DNA from: Mytilus californianus
Taxonomy: Eukaryota; Mollusca; Bivalvia; Mytilida; Mytilidae
DNA: 64,000 bases
Reading direction: 5' to 3'
NCBI RefSeq assembly: GCF_021869535.1
Contig: NW_026262712.1
Span: 47,846,884-47,910,883, forward strand
The translations under genes and the position numbers were made by a program. The notes beneath the pieces were generated by a model. It saw only the letters and a list, made by a program, of their open reading frames with translations, ran no database searches and was not told where the DNA came from. Positions within the stretch are counted from its first letter, which is position 1. The number at the start of each line of letters is the position of its first letter. Of the stretch, positions 1 through 11,345 are shown piece after piece.

Positions 1-448
1 TCTTAAAACACGAAACTAATTTTACACTGCTTGGTTATTTTTTTTCGAAAGACGTATCAAGTTGATTAAAATTAGAAAAAAAAGAACCAGTTGAAGTTAC
101 CAGAATAATAAGTAAGTACACTAGCCGCGCGATTAGTCTACATGTACATTTATTGCTCTCATATCGAAACAGATGGAATGCCGAATCAATTACGAAGATT
201 AAAAGCATTGAAAACAAAAACTACGTAAAAAAATCAAATCTTAATTATCAATTTTTTCTATTACAAATAAAGGAACGTTAAGTACTGGTACTGGGCTGTT
301 GGTATTCTCTGAGATCAGCAGTGGCATCGGTTCAGTGGTCGCACAGACACGTCACAGATTCCAAACTAATGATTTAATAATCCAGACGCACGTTTCTAGT
401 CTATAAGCCAATGTAAGAATAATGTCAGTTCTGGATCACCTTATAAAA

Positions 449-1080
449 ATAAGAGGCTTTGGTATGATTGCTGATGAGACAAGTATATCCAAGAGAAACC
501 AAATGGGGTAAAATCTAGCATTTATAGCTCACAATAAGGCCTTCAATAATTAGCGAAACCCCTACTGCGTAGTAAGCTATTGAAGACTCCAACTCAAAAA
601 AGTTAAAACAATTCAAACGGGAAAAGTAGCGTACTGGTCTATTCACCAAACAAGAAACTATAAAGAATTATGATATCCAGCAACAAACAACATTTACTGA
701 ATTAAAGGCTCCTGCCTTTGCACAGGCGCTTGCAGGATATGGCGGAATCTAACATTTTTGCGGGTGCCCATCCTTCTTCTAATATACACAGTAATATAAT
801 GGCCAACAAAAGAACACACCATAAAATAAGTTGAAAAAGACTTTACTCATCGGATCGACAACTGGCCCACAAACAAACGTACAACAAGCTTCTTAATTAA
901 AAGTACAGATCTTAGAGTACTCGCAGTTAACGAAAGCTATATCAATTTCTATAAGAATTAATACAAATAATGTTAAAAATCGTGTATATAACACTAGAAT
1001 ATAAATACCTACACATCCAGTTGATGTGACTTAAAGTCAGAGAAAAAAATATGATCTTGTGCACTGCAAAAATATAGGTA
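449..1080 (+). repeat. Family A dispersed repeat, long degenerate copy
   Basis: Family A has head AGATGTGGTATGAGTGCCAA and body words GTACGGCCTTCAACAATGAG and GGCTCCTGACTTAGGACAGG. This copy keeps TGGTATGATTGCTGATGAGA, AAGGCCTTCAATAATTAGCG, AGGCTCCTGCCTTTGCACAG and the far 3' part with GAGTACTCGCAGTTAACGAA. Positions 1-448 before it have no recognisable feature apart from a CAGCAGTGGCATCGGTTCAG word shared with ~27100. Confidence 0.6.
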
Positions 1081-1085
1081 TCAGG

Positions 1086-1925
1086 GGGTTAGAGTTTTTC
1101 TAGTCTATTGCAAATTTAGCAAGAGAATAAGAAGATACTTAAAAGCAATGAAAACCAAAAATTACAGCACAGAGACCCCAAATAAGGTGTTATTTGGTAA
1201 AGAGTCTCATTCAGTGATATTTCAATCGAAAATAAGTATTACATATAAAAGTGGAAGGGACATTTTGACTTTACAACAATTTACGAAACACCACAAATAA
1301 ACTTGATTTTTAAGCAATATAAAAGTCAAACTTGTGTTAGTTTATTCTTATATTTTTATTCATATAAGTATGACAAGGGTTTTGAACATGGAGTAAGATT
1401 AATGATATATAAGTCTGATCATTATTCTAAAGTGTCATTTTATAGATTTACACTTATGCTTCAGTTGTATTTCATGTTCTAGCCATTGATTATGCTTGTG
1501 GGGTTAAGAAGCAAAAATGATACCATTGGCGTCGAAATTAATCTGTCGTATAACAATAATATTATACTCTGATTAGAATTGTATTACATGAAAACAGATA
1601 CTAGTATCGATTTTTTATGTATCAATATTCGTCTATGTTTTTAATTTTAGATAAATCATTTTATCTCTTAGGAAGTAATTAGAACAACTCGACCCTTATA
1701 TAACATATGAAATTCAGATGGAAAAACCTTTGATTTTATGTAACATAACAAACTAATATGTTTGGAATAGAACAAAATTATTGTTTCACATCTTATTTGA
1801 ATAATAAAACACTGATAGAAAAATAAAATGACGATGATAGATAAACTAGTACTGAACGATCCAAGTATCCCCATGTGTTCTTTAAAAATGCAAAAATAAA
1901 TTGTTTGAAACACACAGACATATAC
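1086..1925. other. No feature seen
   Basis: AT-rich, only short chance frames on both strands. Same holds for 1974-2234, 2593-2974 and 3051-3589. Confidence 0.5.
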
Positions 1926-1932
1926 AGAGAGA

Positions 1933-1973
<41 letters not shown>
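1926..1973. repeat. (GA)n microsatellite
   Basis: 48 bp of GA with one GGG interruption. Confidence 0.95.
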
Positions 1974-1976
<3 letters not shown>

Positions 1977-2234
1977 AATACAGAATAATAATTATTATTA
2001 TATTACTGATTGCTTTGCCTCGTTTCGAAATATTTGGAAAAGAAATCATGACCTAGATTACATCATTCTAGAAACAACAAAACTAAGAGTCATAGTGCAC
2101 ACGTTCTAATTTCAAACGTTTGGAGTCCCACGACACTGGAACGAAAAATCTGACAATTTGTAAATGTTCAAATTGTTTTTATGTTGCGTACCGATCTTTT
2201 GAGGTAAGCCATTTGCAACAGAATTTTACAGTTT

Positions 2235-2592
2235 ATTCTTATTTTGTGCTGTCCCTGATTTTTAGCAGGGTTGAGCTATCAAAAACATGTTTATCCTAGC
2301 CACTTTCTGCAGATGAGCCTGTCTCAAGTCAGGAAACTGTACTTACTTGGTTTTTGTTGTTTAATACATGTATATGTCATATTTGTTTTAAATTAGACCT
2401 TATAATAAGTTTTCGCGTTTTATCGTTTGAATTCTTTCACATTTTTCATGTCAGTGCTTTTAGAGACGATTGTAAGTTATGGGTTTTTCTCATTGTTGAA
2501 GGTCGTATGGGGGCCTATAATTGCGTACATCCACCTATTCGAAATCTGGTGGATTGTTGTCTCAATGGCAATCATACAATATCTGATTATTT
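2235..2592 (-). repeat. Family A dispersed repeat, reversed
   Basis: Shows TTTTTCTCATTGTTGAAGGTC, TGTTGTCTCAATGGCAATCA and TCAAGTCAGGAAACTG, the reversed family A landmarks. It gives a spurious 80-codon + frame. Confidence 0.6.
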
Positions 2593-2974
2593 TTAAACAT
2601 TAATAAACCGACCTTTTTTTATTTTTCCATTATCGTCTGATTAATTTTACTATGATATTAGTTTTGATTTATTTATGAAGTTTAATAGTTTATGTTAATA
2701 TTGTTAATATCAATTATACAGCTTGATCTTTTATGAAAAAAAAAATATGATACTGAAGAAGACAAATAATTTAATCCTTCATTGTACAGATTTGTTCTCA
2801 AGCTTCTTTATTGTTTGATCACCTCTTCAAAATTTTGATTAGGTTTTGGATTTTCCAATTTCTTTCGACCTTGAACATCACTGACAAAACATTAAACATA
2901 AAAATGCGAAACATGTCGATTTTTTTAACTATTCTAGTATTTATATCATGGTGTTAGATCAATTCATCATGTTC

Positions 2975-3050
2975 ACAACACAACTATGTGTGTACAACAC
3001 AACTATGTGTGTACAACACAACTATGTGTGTACAACACAACTATGTGTGT
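2975..3050. repeat. Perfect 4 x 19-bp tandem repeat
   Basis: Four identical copies of ACAACACAACTATGTGTGT. Each unit has ACACA and TGTGT arms around a 4-bp loop, so each can form a small hairpin. Confidence 0.95.
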
Positions 3051-3589
3051 TTAAACTATGTAGTGATCTACAGTCATGACCTCACCGAGGAAGATATTCT
3101 CAGAATTAAACAAATATTCAAAATATTTGAATATTTTTTTAAACCCTTGAAGCAATAATGAGTACCTTCCAAATTCCCCTTTTACACCTGTATGTGTAGG
3201 TCTCTTAACTAATCGTAAAGAAAAATAAAAAGAATATAAACTGTCTCCAATGAAAATTATTACACTTACTTTAAGAAAAAATATTTATCAAAGAAAGTTA
3301 AAAAAAAACCTCAAATTTATTTTAAAGTTCAACTAATCATTTGCTAATACGCATATTCTATTGATAGATTAGGAAATTTTTGATACACTTAGGTTTATAC
3401 ATTCTCAGGCTAAGTTGACTATTGAACAATTTGGCTCGTCATCGGAGATCCCCTTTTCAGTTCTGCGTCCTATGAACCTGTGCTTTCAAATGTCTAGGTT
3501 TGATTGTTCCAAATGAAGATAAATCAACAAAAGCATTTCGGAAGCACAATATTTATTAAGTGTTATTTTCAGATAATAAAGAGCGCACG

Positions 3590-5935
3590 TGTGCATTGAA
3601 ATCGATTATTAATGATAATGTACGTTATGATGTTCATAGAAAAAGAAACCCGGGTGTATCGGTTTCTCAAGAAAACAAATTGTTGAAAATAATTTAAGAC
3701 AGTCAAGAATTGATTTTCATTTAATTTCTCTAAGTTTGAAACCATTTGTTTAAAATATTTATCATAATGACTCCAGTTTTAGTGACCATAGTTTTATGTC
3801 AATGATTTCAGATTTTAGAACTGTAGACACTGGACCTGGTTTGTGATTTTAAATAATCAATTACTACATGTAGATGACGAGGTTTTTGTAGAAAACATTA
3901 AGAAAATAATCCATGAAGAGGTGTACTCATATTTTTCTTTTTCTAGTCCCTTCACTTGGTATTATAGTTTAAAATATCGTTTTAAACGATTCACCCAGGT
4001 GTATGCAAGGATAAAAAAAATGAGAAACAAAAAAGATTATTATATAGAATTCAAAATAAATTACAAGAAATGTCAGCTAAGGAAGCTAATGCTGTTTGTA
4101 TCTATATGAATCGGTATGAAGATTTATATTCTAAATTAGAGATTGAGAAAATTATATGTCAAGGCGCCATACTGAGATCAAAGGCCTTTTGGTCGGTAGA
4201 TAGTGATAAAAATATTGCTAATTTTTTACAAGTAGCAAAACAGAGGCAAAAATCAAAACTTATTTCTGAATTAAAAGACAACGAAGGAAAAGTTTTTCGT
4301 GTTACTGGTGAAATTTTTGATATCACTTTTAATTTCTATTCAAATCTTTATTCTTGTGTCTACTGATGTCAAAATAATGGTACACACTTACAGTGCAGAC
4401 TATTCCTTCTAAGTACTATTTTCAAATTAAGACAATATGTATTGATTTTTTATGGAATTTTAAAACTCACCATGTGGCTTATGAAACAAATATTTTTAGA
4501 AAAATCTAAACCATAAGGTGGTTTACATTTTCCAAACATAATGCTTAAAACGTTCGCCCCTAGGATAAAATGTCTTAGTAGACTATTGAATTTGGATTAT
4601 TTTGCTCTGTGGAAAAATATGTGTACATACGTCTTTTAGAAAACATGAAAGAAATTTTACTTTGCGATTTGAAACAGTCTTCTTATTCAAAACTTTTTTT
4701 TTTTCGTTCGATAAATTTTGCTTGCATGGAGCAAAATGAATACTGATGTTGGCTTTGAAGCTAATGAAAACAAGATTCACGAGATACCATTATTTTTTAC
4801 TGAAGTATAAAAAGAGAAGGTAAATAATTACATTATAAACCTTTCATTTTGGCAGGAATACCACAAGTTAAACATATGAAGTAATTCCTGGTTTCCTGAA
4901 ATTTATTCCAAACCATGCAGTTTTATTTGAGAAAGATCCTGTCTGATTAATTGAAAATTATAAAAAATTTCTTGTCAGTTTGCCTCCTGAATGGGTTCAT
5001 TTTATCAATGAAAATGTCAATCCAGTTGCAAAGAATTTTAAAATAACTGCATATTGTTTTTCTTTTTCTGTTGAAGATAAACAAGTTCCTATGCCACAAA
5101 GTACTCGATCATTTATGATCTCTTAATTAAACTTGTTGAAAAATTTTGTGTATAAGAATCTTTTTGGATTGAAAAGTATCCAGAATTAGAACTCACAAAG
5201 TGTTATTTTTTTTTCTTCAAATTTACATATCCTGCCTAGGGAAAGCAAAGAACTGAATGTTCAAGTTATTCACAGAACTTTGTTTACTAAAGTTAAACTT
5301 TTGAAATGTAACATGTCTGATAATGACACTTGTCCGATGTGTAAACAATAATACCTAGAGAAGATTTAGAACATATGTTTATTAATTGTGGCAACTTGTC
5401 AAAATTCACTGATTTTCTGAAAGATTTTTTTATAAGTTTATGTGCAACGTTGATGATACCTTTGTAAACACGCTTGATTTTGACCAAACGATGCTAATAG
5501 GGTTTTTGAAGAAAAGTTACGGTTTTAATTTTATTTTGCAAATTTTGTAATGAGTTTAGCAAGACTAAGAATCTATAAAAGAAGAAATTTCGTATTGTTG
5601 GATCATCAAGCTAAACTCAGTTAAGCAGACTATTTTAAAACATAAGTAGAAAAATATATCTCTCATTTTTTTATCTTTGAAATCTGATAAAAGAACATTT
5701 ATTATTAGAAAAATATTTTATATCAGGCAATCCTGTTATTAACGTAACAGATAGCCATGCGGAAATATTGTATTAATTCTAAACTATACTTGTTGATATT
5801 TCATAGAATTAACATATTCAAACTTTTGTTGAATTGCTTTTGATATTGTTTTAATTGACTATATGTAACTGTTTGCTTGTGACACCAGGTACTGTCTGGT
5901 GAATTTTTATTGTACCTATTTGAATAAAATTTTAC
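3590..5935 (+). pseudogene. Decayed LINE (non-LTR retrotransposon) ORF2
   Basis: Broken frames follow the order of a L1/Tx1-type ORF2. An endonuclease C-terminus is near 3690-3840 (SRIDFHLISLSLKPFV, SDHSFMSM, then GPGL). A linker follows at 3843-4066 (LKYRFKRFTQVYARIKK), then after a frameshift 4068-4366 (GAILRSKAFWSVDSDKN..NFLQ, a hallmark motif just upstream of the RT domain). I do not find the RT FADD box in 4380-4950, so it is deleted or too decayed. A C-terminal zinc-knuckle-like part is at 5220-5480 (RTLFTKVKLLKCNM, CPMCK, then EDLEHMFINCG). The copy ends near AATAAAATTTTACC at ~5925. Many stops and frameshifts: inactive. Confidence 0.75.
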
Positions 5936-5945
5936 CAACAGAAAA

Positions 5946-6180
5946 GTAGTCGAACTACTGTATCACTAGCCTGTCAACACAAATGTTGTGAGTTCGAATC
6001 CCGCACATGGCAGGTGCCTCCAATATTAATTTACTAGGATTGTTAGTTTTTCTACCGAAGGTCGGTAGTTCTCTCTGGGCACTCCGACCGGCTTCCTCCA
6101 CCAATAAAAACGGACCGCCACGAAACAGGACAATAGTGCTGAAAGTGGCGTTAAACACCAATCAATCAAATCAAATCAAA
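5946..6180 (+). mobile_element. tRNA-derived SINE (second family), CAATCAATCAAAT tail
   Basis: B box GAGTTCGAATCCCGCACATG, then a body with CGAAGGTCGGTAGTTCTCTC, CTCCGACCGGCTTCCTCCAC and a 3' end AAGTGGCGTTAAACACCAATC followed by a CAAAT repeat tail. It lies directly after the LINE remnant ending at ~5935. Confidence 0.75.
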
Positions 6181-7074
6181 TAACATTATATTCTTCCTTT
6201 CGATGGTTTGCAGTTATAACTGTTTAAAAATTATATCTTTTAATTGAAGGAGTCATTATCTATTTGCCTTGGTGAAAATGCATGATTTACGTTAGCACAT
6301 AAACATTTGCAGCGGTGCCAATTAGTTTTTTTTTTATATGAACATTGTTTTTTTTATCAATTTCAATGAGTAATCATATATAGAAAATTCAATTTCAAAT
6401 GATCTAAATCGTGACGAAGTATTAGCAAATACCTTTGACGTTTTCTTTTAAAATAATATCACTTGTATTAAATAATTACAGAGTTTGACAAATTAACCAT
6501 TGAGAATTAGGCTAGCGATGGAGGCAATATTCGAATTCAATCGAACATATTCTATGAAGTTTGAGTATATATAATATGGCTCTAATATGGCCCCTGTTTC
6601 TAGATTGATTTCTAAATTATAATTGAAAGGCCATTATCACAAATTATCATATACTTGGCCTTAATATGCTTGTTTTTGCATATGTGTAACGAACGGAAGT
6701 AAACAAGCATTTTTATACACACAGAAGAAGAAGTATAATACCTAACAACAAAATTATTTTCATTTACCTGTGTATAATATGACGCAGGTTTCTTCAAAAG
6801 TGATGATTTTCTATAAATTGTTTGAAATTTCACAGTGATATAATACTTTAACTATCTTTAAACCTTTTTATTTACTTTTGACTTTAAATATTTATCCCTT
6901 GTAATTTTTTATTAACTGTGTATTTGCATTCAGGTGTCACAGGTCAAATTTATTCGTTCATTATGTGTTAATTTACATTTTGATTGAGTTAAGCCTTCCA
7001 ATTGATATTTCATAGTGTGTTTTTCTATGTTGTGATGTTATACTATAAATTGTTTCAGAAAAGGGAGAAGGTTT
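6181..7074. other. No feature seen
   Basis: AT-rich non-coding sequence between the SINE and a family A copy. Confidence 0.5.
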
Positions 7075-7318
7075 GGTACCATTAAAACGTTTAATCCCGC
7101 TGCAAATGTTTCTCGTTTTTATATACATTAGACCGTTGGTTTTTCCGTTTGAATGGTTTTACACTAGTAATTTTTTGGAGTGCTTTATAGCTTGCTGTTC
7201 GGTGTGAGCCAATGCTCCGTGTTGAAGGACGTACCTTGACCTATAATGGTTTACTTTTATAAATTGTAACTTGGATGGAGAGTTGTCTCACTGGCACTCA
7301 TACCACATCTTCCTATAT
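7075..7318 (-). repeat. Family A dispersed repeat, reversed
   Basis: GACCGTTGGTTTTTCCGTTT, CTTGCTGTTCGGTGTGAGCC, GGAGAGTTGTCTCACTGGCA and CTCATACCACATCTTCC are reversed family A words of the GAGTGCCAATGAG subtype. Confidence 0.75.
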
Positions 7319-7468
7319 CTACATAATTTCACCCCGGGCTGATAACCCATATCAGGGGCCTCTCGTGCAAAAAACCCATATCAGTGCCTCTCATGCAAGT
7401 TACGTCCGGTATTTCCGGTATCGTCTGTTTACAAATGTTCTGCAAAAAAATATCTGACAAGCAAGAAC

Positions 7469-7800
7469 ATGGCAGAGGAAGATCGGTTTATAAATGTGGG
7501 GGAAGGAGATACAACTGAGTTTATTAACTCGATGAAAAATGCTGATACCATTAGGAAAACTAAAAGTGACATTAGCCTGTTTTAAACTTGGCTTTTAACA
7601 AAACAAAATGAAGAACGTCCGTTTTCATCTATTTAAAAACTGGACCTACATCTTGCCAGATTTTTTCTATCTGTGAGGGAAAAAAAGGTGAAGAGTATGA
7701 ACCTGACACGCTAAAGTCCATACAGTCATCAATTAATAGACATTTAAGTGAAAAATCTGATGTGAACATTTTAACTGATAAAGACTTTCAGCACTCGATG
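7469..7800 (+). pseudogene. Crypton-type tyrosine recombinase remnant (DUF3504-like N-terminal part)
   Basis: From an ATG the frame reads MAEEDRFINVGEGDTTEFIN, then NADTIRKTKSDI, before a TAA at 7583. Further broken frames contain EEYEPDTLKSIQSSINRHLS and TDKDFQHS. This order (acidic start, TxRKT..D, EYEPxTLxSxxxSIxRHL) is what I know from Crypton elements and their domesticated relatives (KIAA1958/ZMYM/QRICH1 group). The catalytic Arg/Tyr region is missing. Flanks at 7328-7410 and 8225-8330 share GC-rich CCGGG and CCCATATCA words. Identification is from memory of the family, not an alignment. Confidence 0.55.
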
Positions 7801-8039
7801 TTACCATAAATATATATGGAGGTAGTGATGCTGTTGTCGGACAATTATAGTGTATTTGTTGGATTCATAATTTAACGTCATTTTTATAAATTTCCTGTTT
7901 ACAAAAGTATGAATTTTTCGAAATGCTAAGGATTTTCTTATCCCAGGCATAGATTACCTTAGCCGTATTTGGCACAACTTTTCGGAATTTTGGGTCCTCA
8001 ATGCTCTTCAACATTGTACTTGTTTGGTTTTATAACTAT

Positions 8040-8130
8040 TTTGATTTGAGCGTCACTGATGAGACTTTTGTAGACGAAACGCGCGTCTGGCGTATTAAAT
8101 TATTAGCTTGGTACCTTTGATAACTACTTT
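8040..8130 (+). repeat. GACGAAACGCGCGTCTGGCG repeat
   Basis: TGATGAGACTTTTGTAGACG, AAACGCGCGTCTGGCGTATT and TTGGTACCTTTGATAACTA. A diverged copy is at 8515-8595 (AGGACAAAACGCATGTCTGG) and a weak one at 17765-17830. I recall this motif from many mollusc sequences. Confidence 0.6.
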
Positions 8131-9157
8131 ATAAAGTTTTTGACTGTTTTAGTTATTTCATTTGTTTATTTGCCTTATATAAAAACAATTGTCGGAAGTA
8201 TATGATAAAAAGATTAATACATGGCCTTTTCCATATCGGCCCGGGTATCATCCCTCGACCCATATCAACACCTCGACTACGTCTCGGGCTGAGATTGGGG
8301 TCTCGGGATGATAATCTCTATGTATAATCGCCTTAGCAATGACCAGATAAAGAAATATGTATATATGACATAAACATGTATTCCCTATGGAGTAGATAGC
8401 AATATATAAGATATAAACCAACAAACCAAAAAAATGCTCAAAGTGCGTCTAGGATTAAACATATTATAGAGAACGAATATGCTAGCTTGGTTTGGCCTTC
8501 CGACGGTTTTAATCCGAGCACCATTGTTGAGTCTTATCAGGACAAAACGCATGTCTGGCGTACCCAATTATACGTCTGGTATCATTGATGGGTTTATACT
8601 AACACAACTATCTTGATTTGGATATCAACATAACTTTCCGCTATAGCATTTTTCGATTTTTGTAAATATGTATATAATGCACTATAGTTTGAATTCTTCG
8701 TTGATTTGTCATCAATAGTTGAATTGTTGACTTTAATGCAGAATTACCTGATCGATAAAGAAAACTTATCAAACATAAGTATTTACACAGCGAGTATTAA
8801 ATATATAAAACCATGAATCCTCTTTTTTGCTGTATAATCACAAGATAAATTTATTGTGAGAAGAAATAAAATTCATTATAGCTGACAATGGCAATATGAC
8901 TTATCTCTCTTTGATTAGCGAACTTTACTAACGGAATATGTTGATAAGAAATTTTATTTGATTCTCCACAATTTTGTTTAAAACATTTAGTTTTGGAATT
9001 ACGATAGCTGCAATATTTTATTGATGGGTGCAATTTTGCCATTTTCTAAAGATATTGCCCTTTACATTTTGTGGTTTTTTGCATTTTAACGCGATATTCT
9101 ATTAATTTTTTTACTACTAAATCCATTTGTACTTTTATAGCTGTACGTCATTAGTTT
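8131..9157. other. Mostly featureless; CCGGG-rich segment at 8225-8330
   Basis: GGCCCGGGTATCATCCCTCG and ACTACGTCTCGGGCTGAGAT stand out in AT-rich sequence and echo CCCCGGGCTGATAACCCATA at 7331; probably the right flank of the Crypton-bearing repeat. Confidence 0.4.
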
Positions 9158-9230
9158 AACCCTTTCGGCGCCAAAACGACATTTTTGTCGTTTACCGCTA
9201 GCACGCCAAAACGACATTTTTGTCACTTTT
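9158..9230. repeat. Duplicated hairpin CGCCAAAACGACATTTTTGTC
   Basis: The word starting CGCCAAAACGACATTTTTGT occurs at 9169 and 9204 (35-bp period). In the first copy AAACGACA pairs with TGTCGTTT across a 3-nt loop. Confidence 0.7.
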
Positions 9231-9552
9231 TAGGAGAACCCACAAACTATTAAAAACGTATGTAAAAAACATCATTGTACTGCCGAAACCATAATAGGTT
9301 TGAAGAAAAATAACTGAATGTGTTCTGTTATACAAGAATAACCCTCAAAGTCCAAAAAAATGTATTGAATTTTCGTGGTTGAAAACAATTTCTTTTAGAG
9401 GCATCGTGCAAATATTTACACAAGCTATACTCCAATAATAAACTTTGTATGCCTTTATTTATCGAATTTACTTAGTGAAATTTGTTCAAATGGTTGATTG
9501 TGAAAAAAAAACCAATTGTTATTTTATTTTTAAGTTGTAACGTTTATCCGAA

Positions 9553-9600
9553 TGACGTCATCAAAACTGGTGCTGTATGTGACGTTTATGCGTATAAAAG
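9553..9600 (+). promoter_or_regulatory. Orphan promoter-like cluster: CRE, half-CRE, TATA box
   Basis: TGACGTCA at 9553-9560, TGACGTTT at 9580-9587, TATAAAAG at 9593-9600. Spacing suits a core promoter firing rightward at ~9625. No gene follows, so it may be a retroelement promoter or chance. Confidence 0.3.
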
Positions 9601-10223
9601 TTGCAGGTACTTGAAATTACTGGTAACGTTTTGCAGTAGAACCATTGAGTTTTTACCGATTTTCACAACGTGAAGTGTTACAGATTGCATATCGTTCGAT
9701 ATCGTTTCTGTAAATATATTCAATAAAATCTGTTTGTTCAAATTTAGAAGGCCGGCAGATAAAGTCGGTCGAAATCGGTAATATCTATTTTTGTATGCAC
9801 TATTATACCCAACATATTTCTTGAGAAACTTACCCATTTGCTGTTGGTGTAGACATATTTTGACTTAATTAGTTTTAAAAATACCAAAATATTAAAGTTA
9901 TTTATAAATTCGACAATGTGTTTTAAAATAATTTCTGCGAAGAGCCAATCATACCCTGAATTTTTTATTCATCGTTCTAATACTTGATCATGGCATATAA
10001 TTTTCATACTCCGCCTTAATTGTTCATGCGTCCCTCTTTGTTTTCAAAAACATGATCTATTTTCAGACAAGATCGTGTTTTAAATAATCTATCCTTTATT
10101 ATTTTATTTATTTTTTGTCTTTTGTCAGTGTGTTATTTTTTTTGTGCTTGGTCCAATTCTTACACGTGAAACTCTTTTCAAATGTTTTTTGCTACCGTAC
10201 GCGTATTTGTTCTAATGATATAC

Positions 10224-10560
10224 AAGTACACGACACAGACATTTCAAGTTTAGAAGAGGGGATCAGCGCCTACAAAAATATACTGAGCTTTTCCAAAGCC
10301 AAAGCCAGAAAGAATCCTTTGGCCAAGTGGTTGGCGTTATCGGAATGTTGCTATTTCCTGGTCAAAGCTGGATAGTTCACCAGGAGAAGACAGCTGGTAC
10401 TCTGAGAACTGATCCAACAGTTCTGTGATATTCCCATCCCCTATGGCCTGTGGAAATCAATTGGATATATTTGAAACTGTTTTTTTTTTTTTTTAATTTG
10501 AATACCATTGAATGCCTTATCAAGTAGCTAGTTATCCTCTCACACATAAGATAAGTTTTA
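10224..10560 (+). pseudogene. Unidentified decayed coding fragment with LINE-like tail
   Basis: One frame reads DISSLEEGISAYKNILSFSK, ARKNPLAKWLALSECCYFLV, KAG, a TAG at 10372, FTRRRQLVL, a TGA, then ELIQQFCDIPIPYGLWKSIG. Charged and aromatic residues keep a protein-like pattern across both stops, so this looks like a pseudogene. An AATAAA with a TTTGATTTGAT tail follows near 10613-10636, suggesting a retroposed origin. I do not recognise the protein. Confidence 0.4.
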
Positions 10561-11202
10561 AGATGCATAATACTTTGTAATCAATATGCCCTTAATGGCC
10601 CTTTGATTAGGAAAATAAACATATTTGATTTGATCACTTTCTTTGATCCATTTAAACTAGGACTCCCAACTGTTTTGGTACGTACACACGTATAGTTTTC
10701 GCTTAGCACTCATTCTAAAGCGACGACGCTACAGGTCCAGAAAGCGCCCTTTTTCTGCTGGACATTTCCCCAAAGTGAATTTAAAAGAAAGAAAGTCACA
10801 AAACCTTAAAAACTACTCACAAACTAACCTGAAAGGCTTTTGTTGTTCGTCCATATCGAATGCTTCGAAATTTTTGGTATTCGGTATTCATAGTCTAATT
10901 ATGAAAAAACGAGAATCGCGATATCACGAACGACCAAAAAATCAAAACAACGAAAAAGCGTGTAATGACGTGTAAAGTGGTGAAAAGCGTGTACACGACA
11001 TGTGACAAAATCTTCGCGTGTAAACCGTTGAAAAAGCGTGTATTGCACGCGAATATCATGTGAGTTGGCAACTATGGTTATCACCCTTTATTTGTCATGT
11101 TTGTTTTTTTTTATCCTTCAATGCTAAAAGCTTAAAATGTCGTAAACTTTCTCATTTATATTGTTTCACATTGAATTACAGAAAGGTCAGTCTTGCATAC
11201 AT

Positions 11203-11345
11203 AAAAGAGAGGCAAAAGATACCAAAGGGATAGTCAAACTTATGAATCGAAATCACACTGACAATACCATTGCAAAACGGGAAAACTAACTAAAAAGACT
11301 GAGCAACACAAACCCAACCGAAAACTGGGGAAAATTAATCATATA
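11203..11345 (+). repeat. Family B dispersed repeat
   Basis: AAAAGAGAGGCAAAAGATAC then CAAAGGGATAGTCAAACTTA, GACAATACCATTGC and GAGCAACACAAACCC. Other copies: 26463, 31440 (weak), 57259. Confidence 0.7.

Noticed and set aside
2975-3050. CRISPR-like array
   Set aside because: Units are directly adjacent with no spacers and the sequence is eukaryotic.
3843-4366. Two separate small genes
   Set aside because: They are consecutive, frame-shifted pieces of one LINE ORF2 with continuous homology order.
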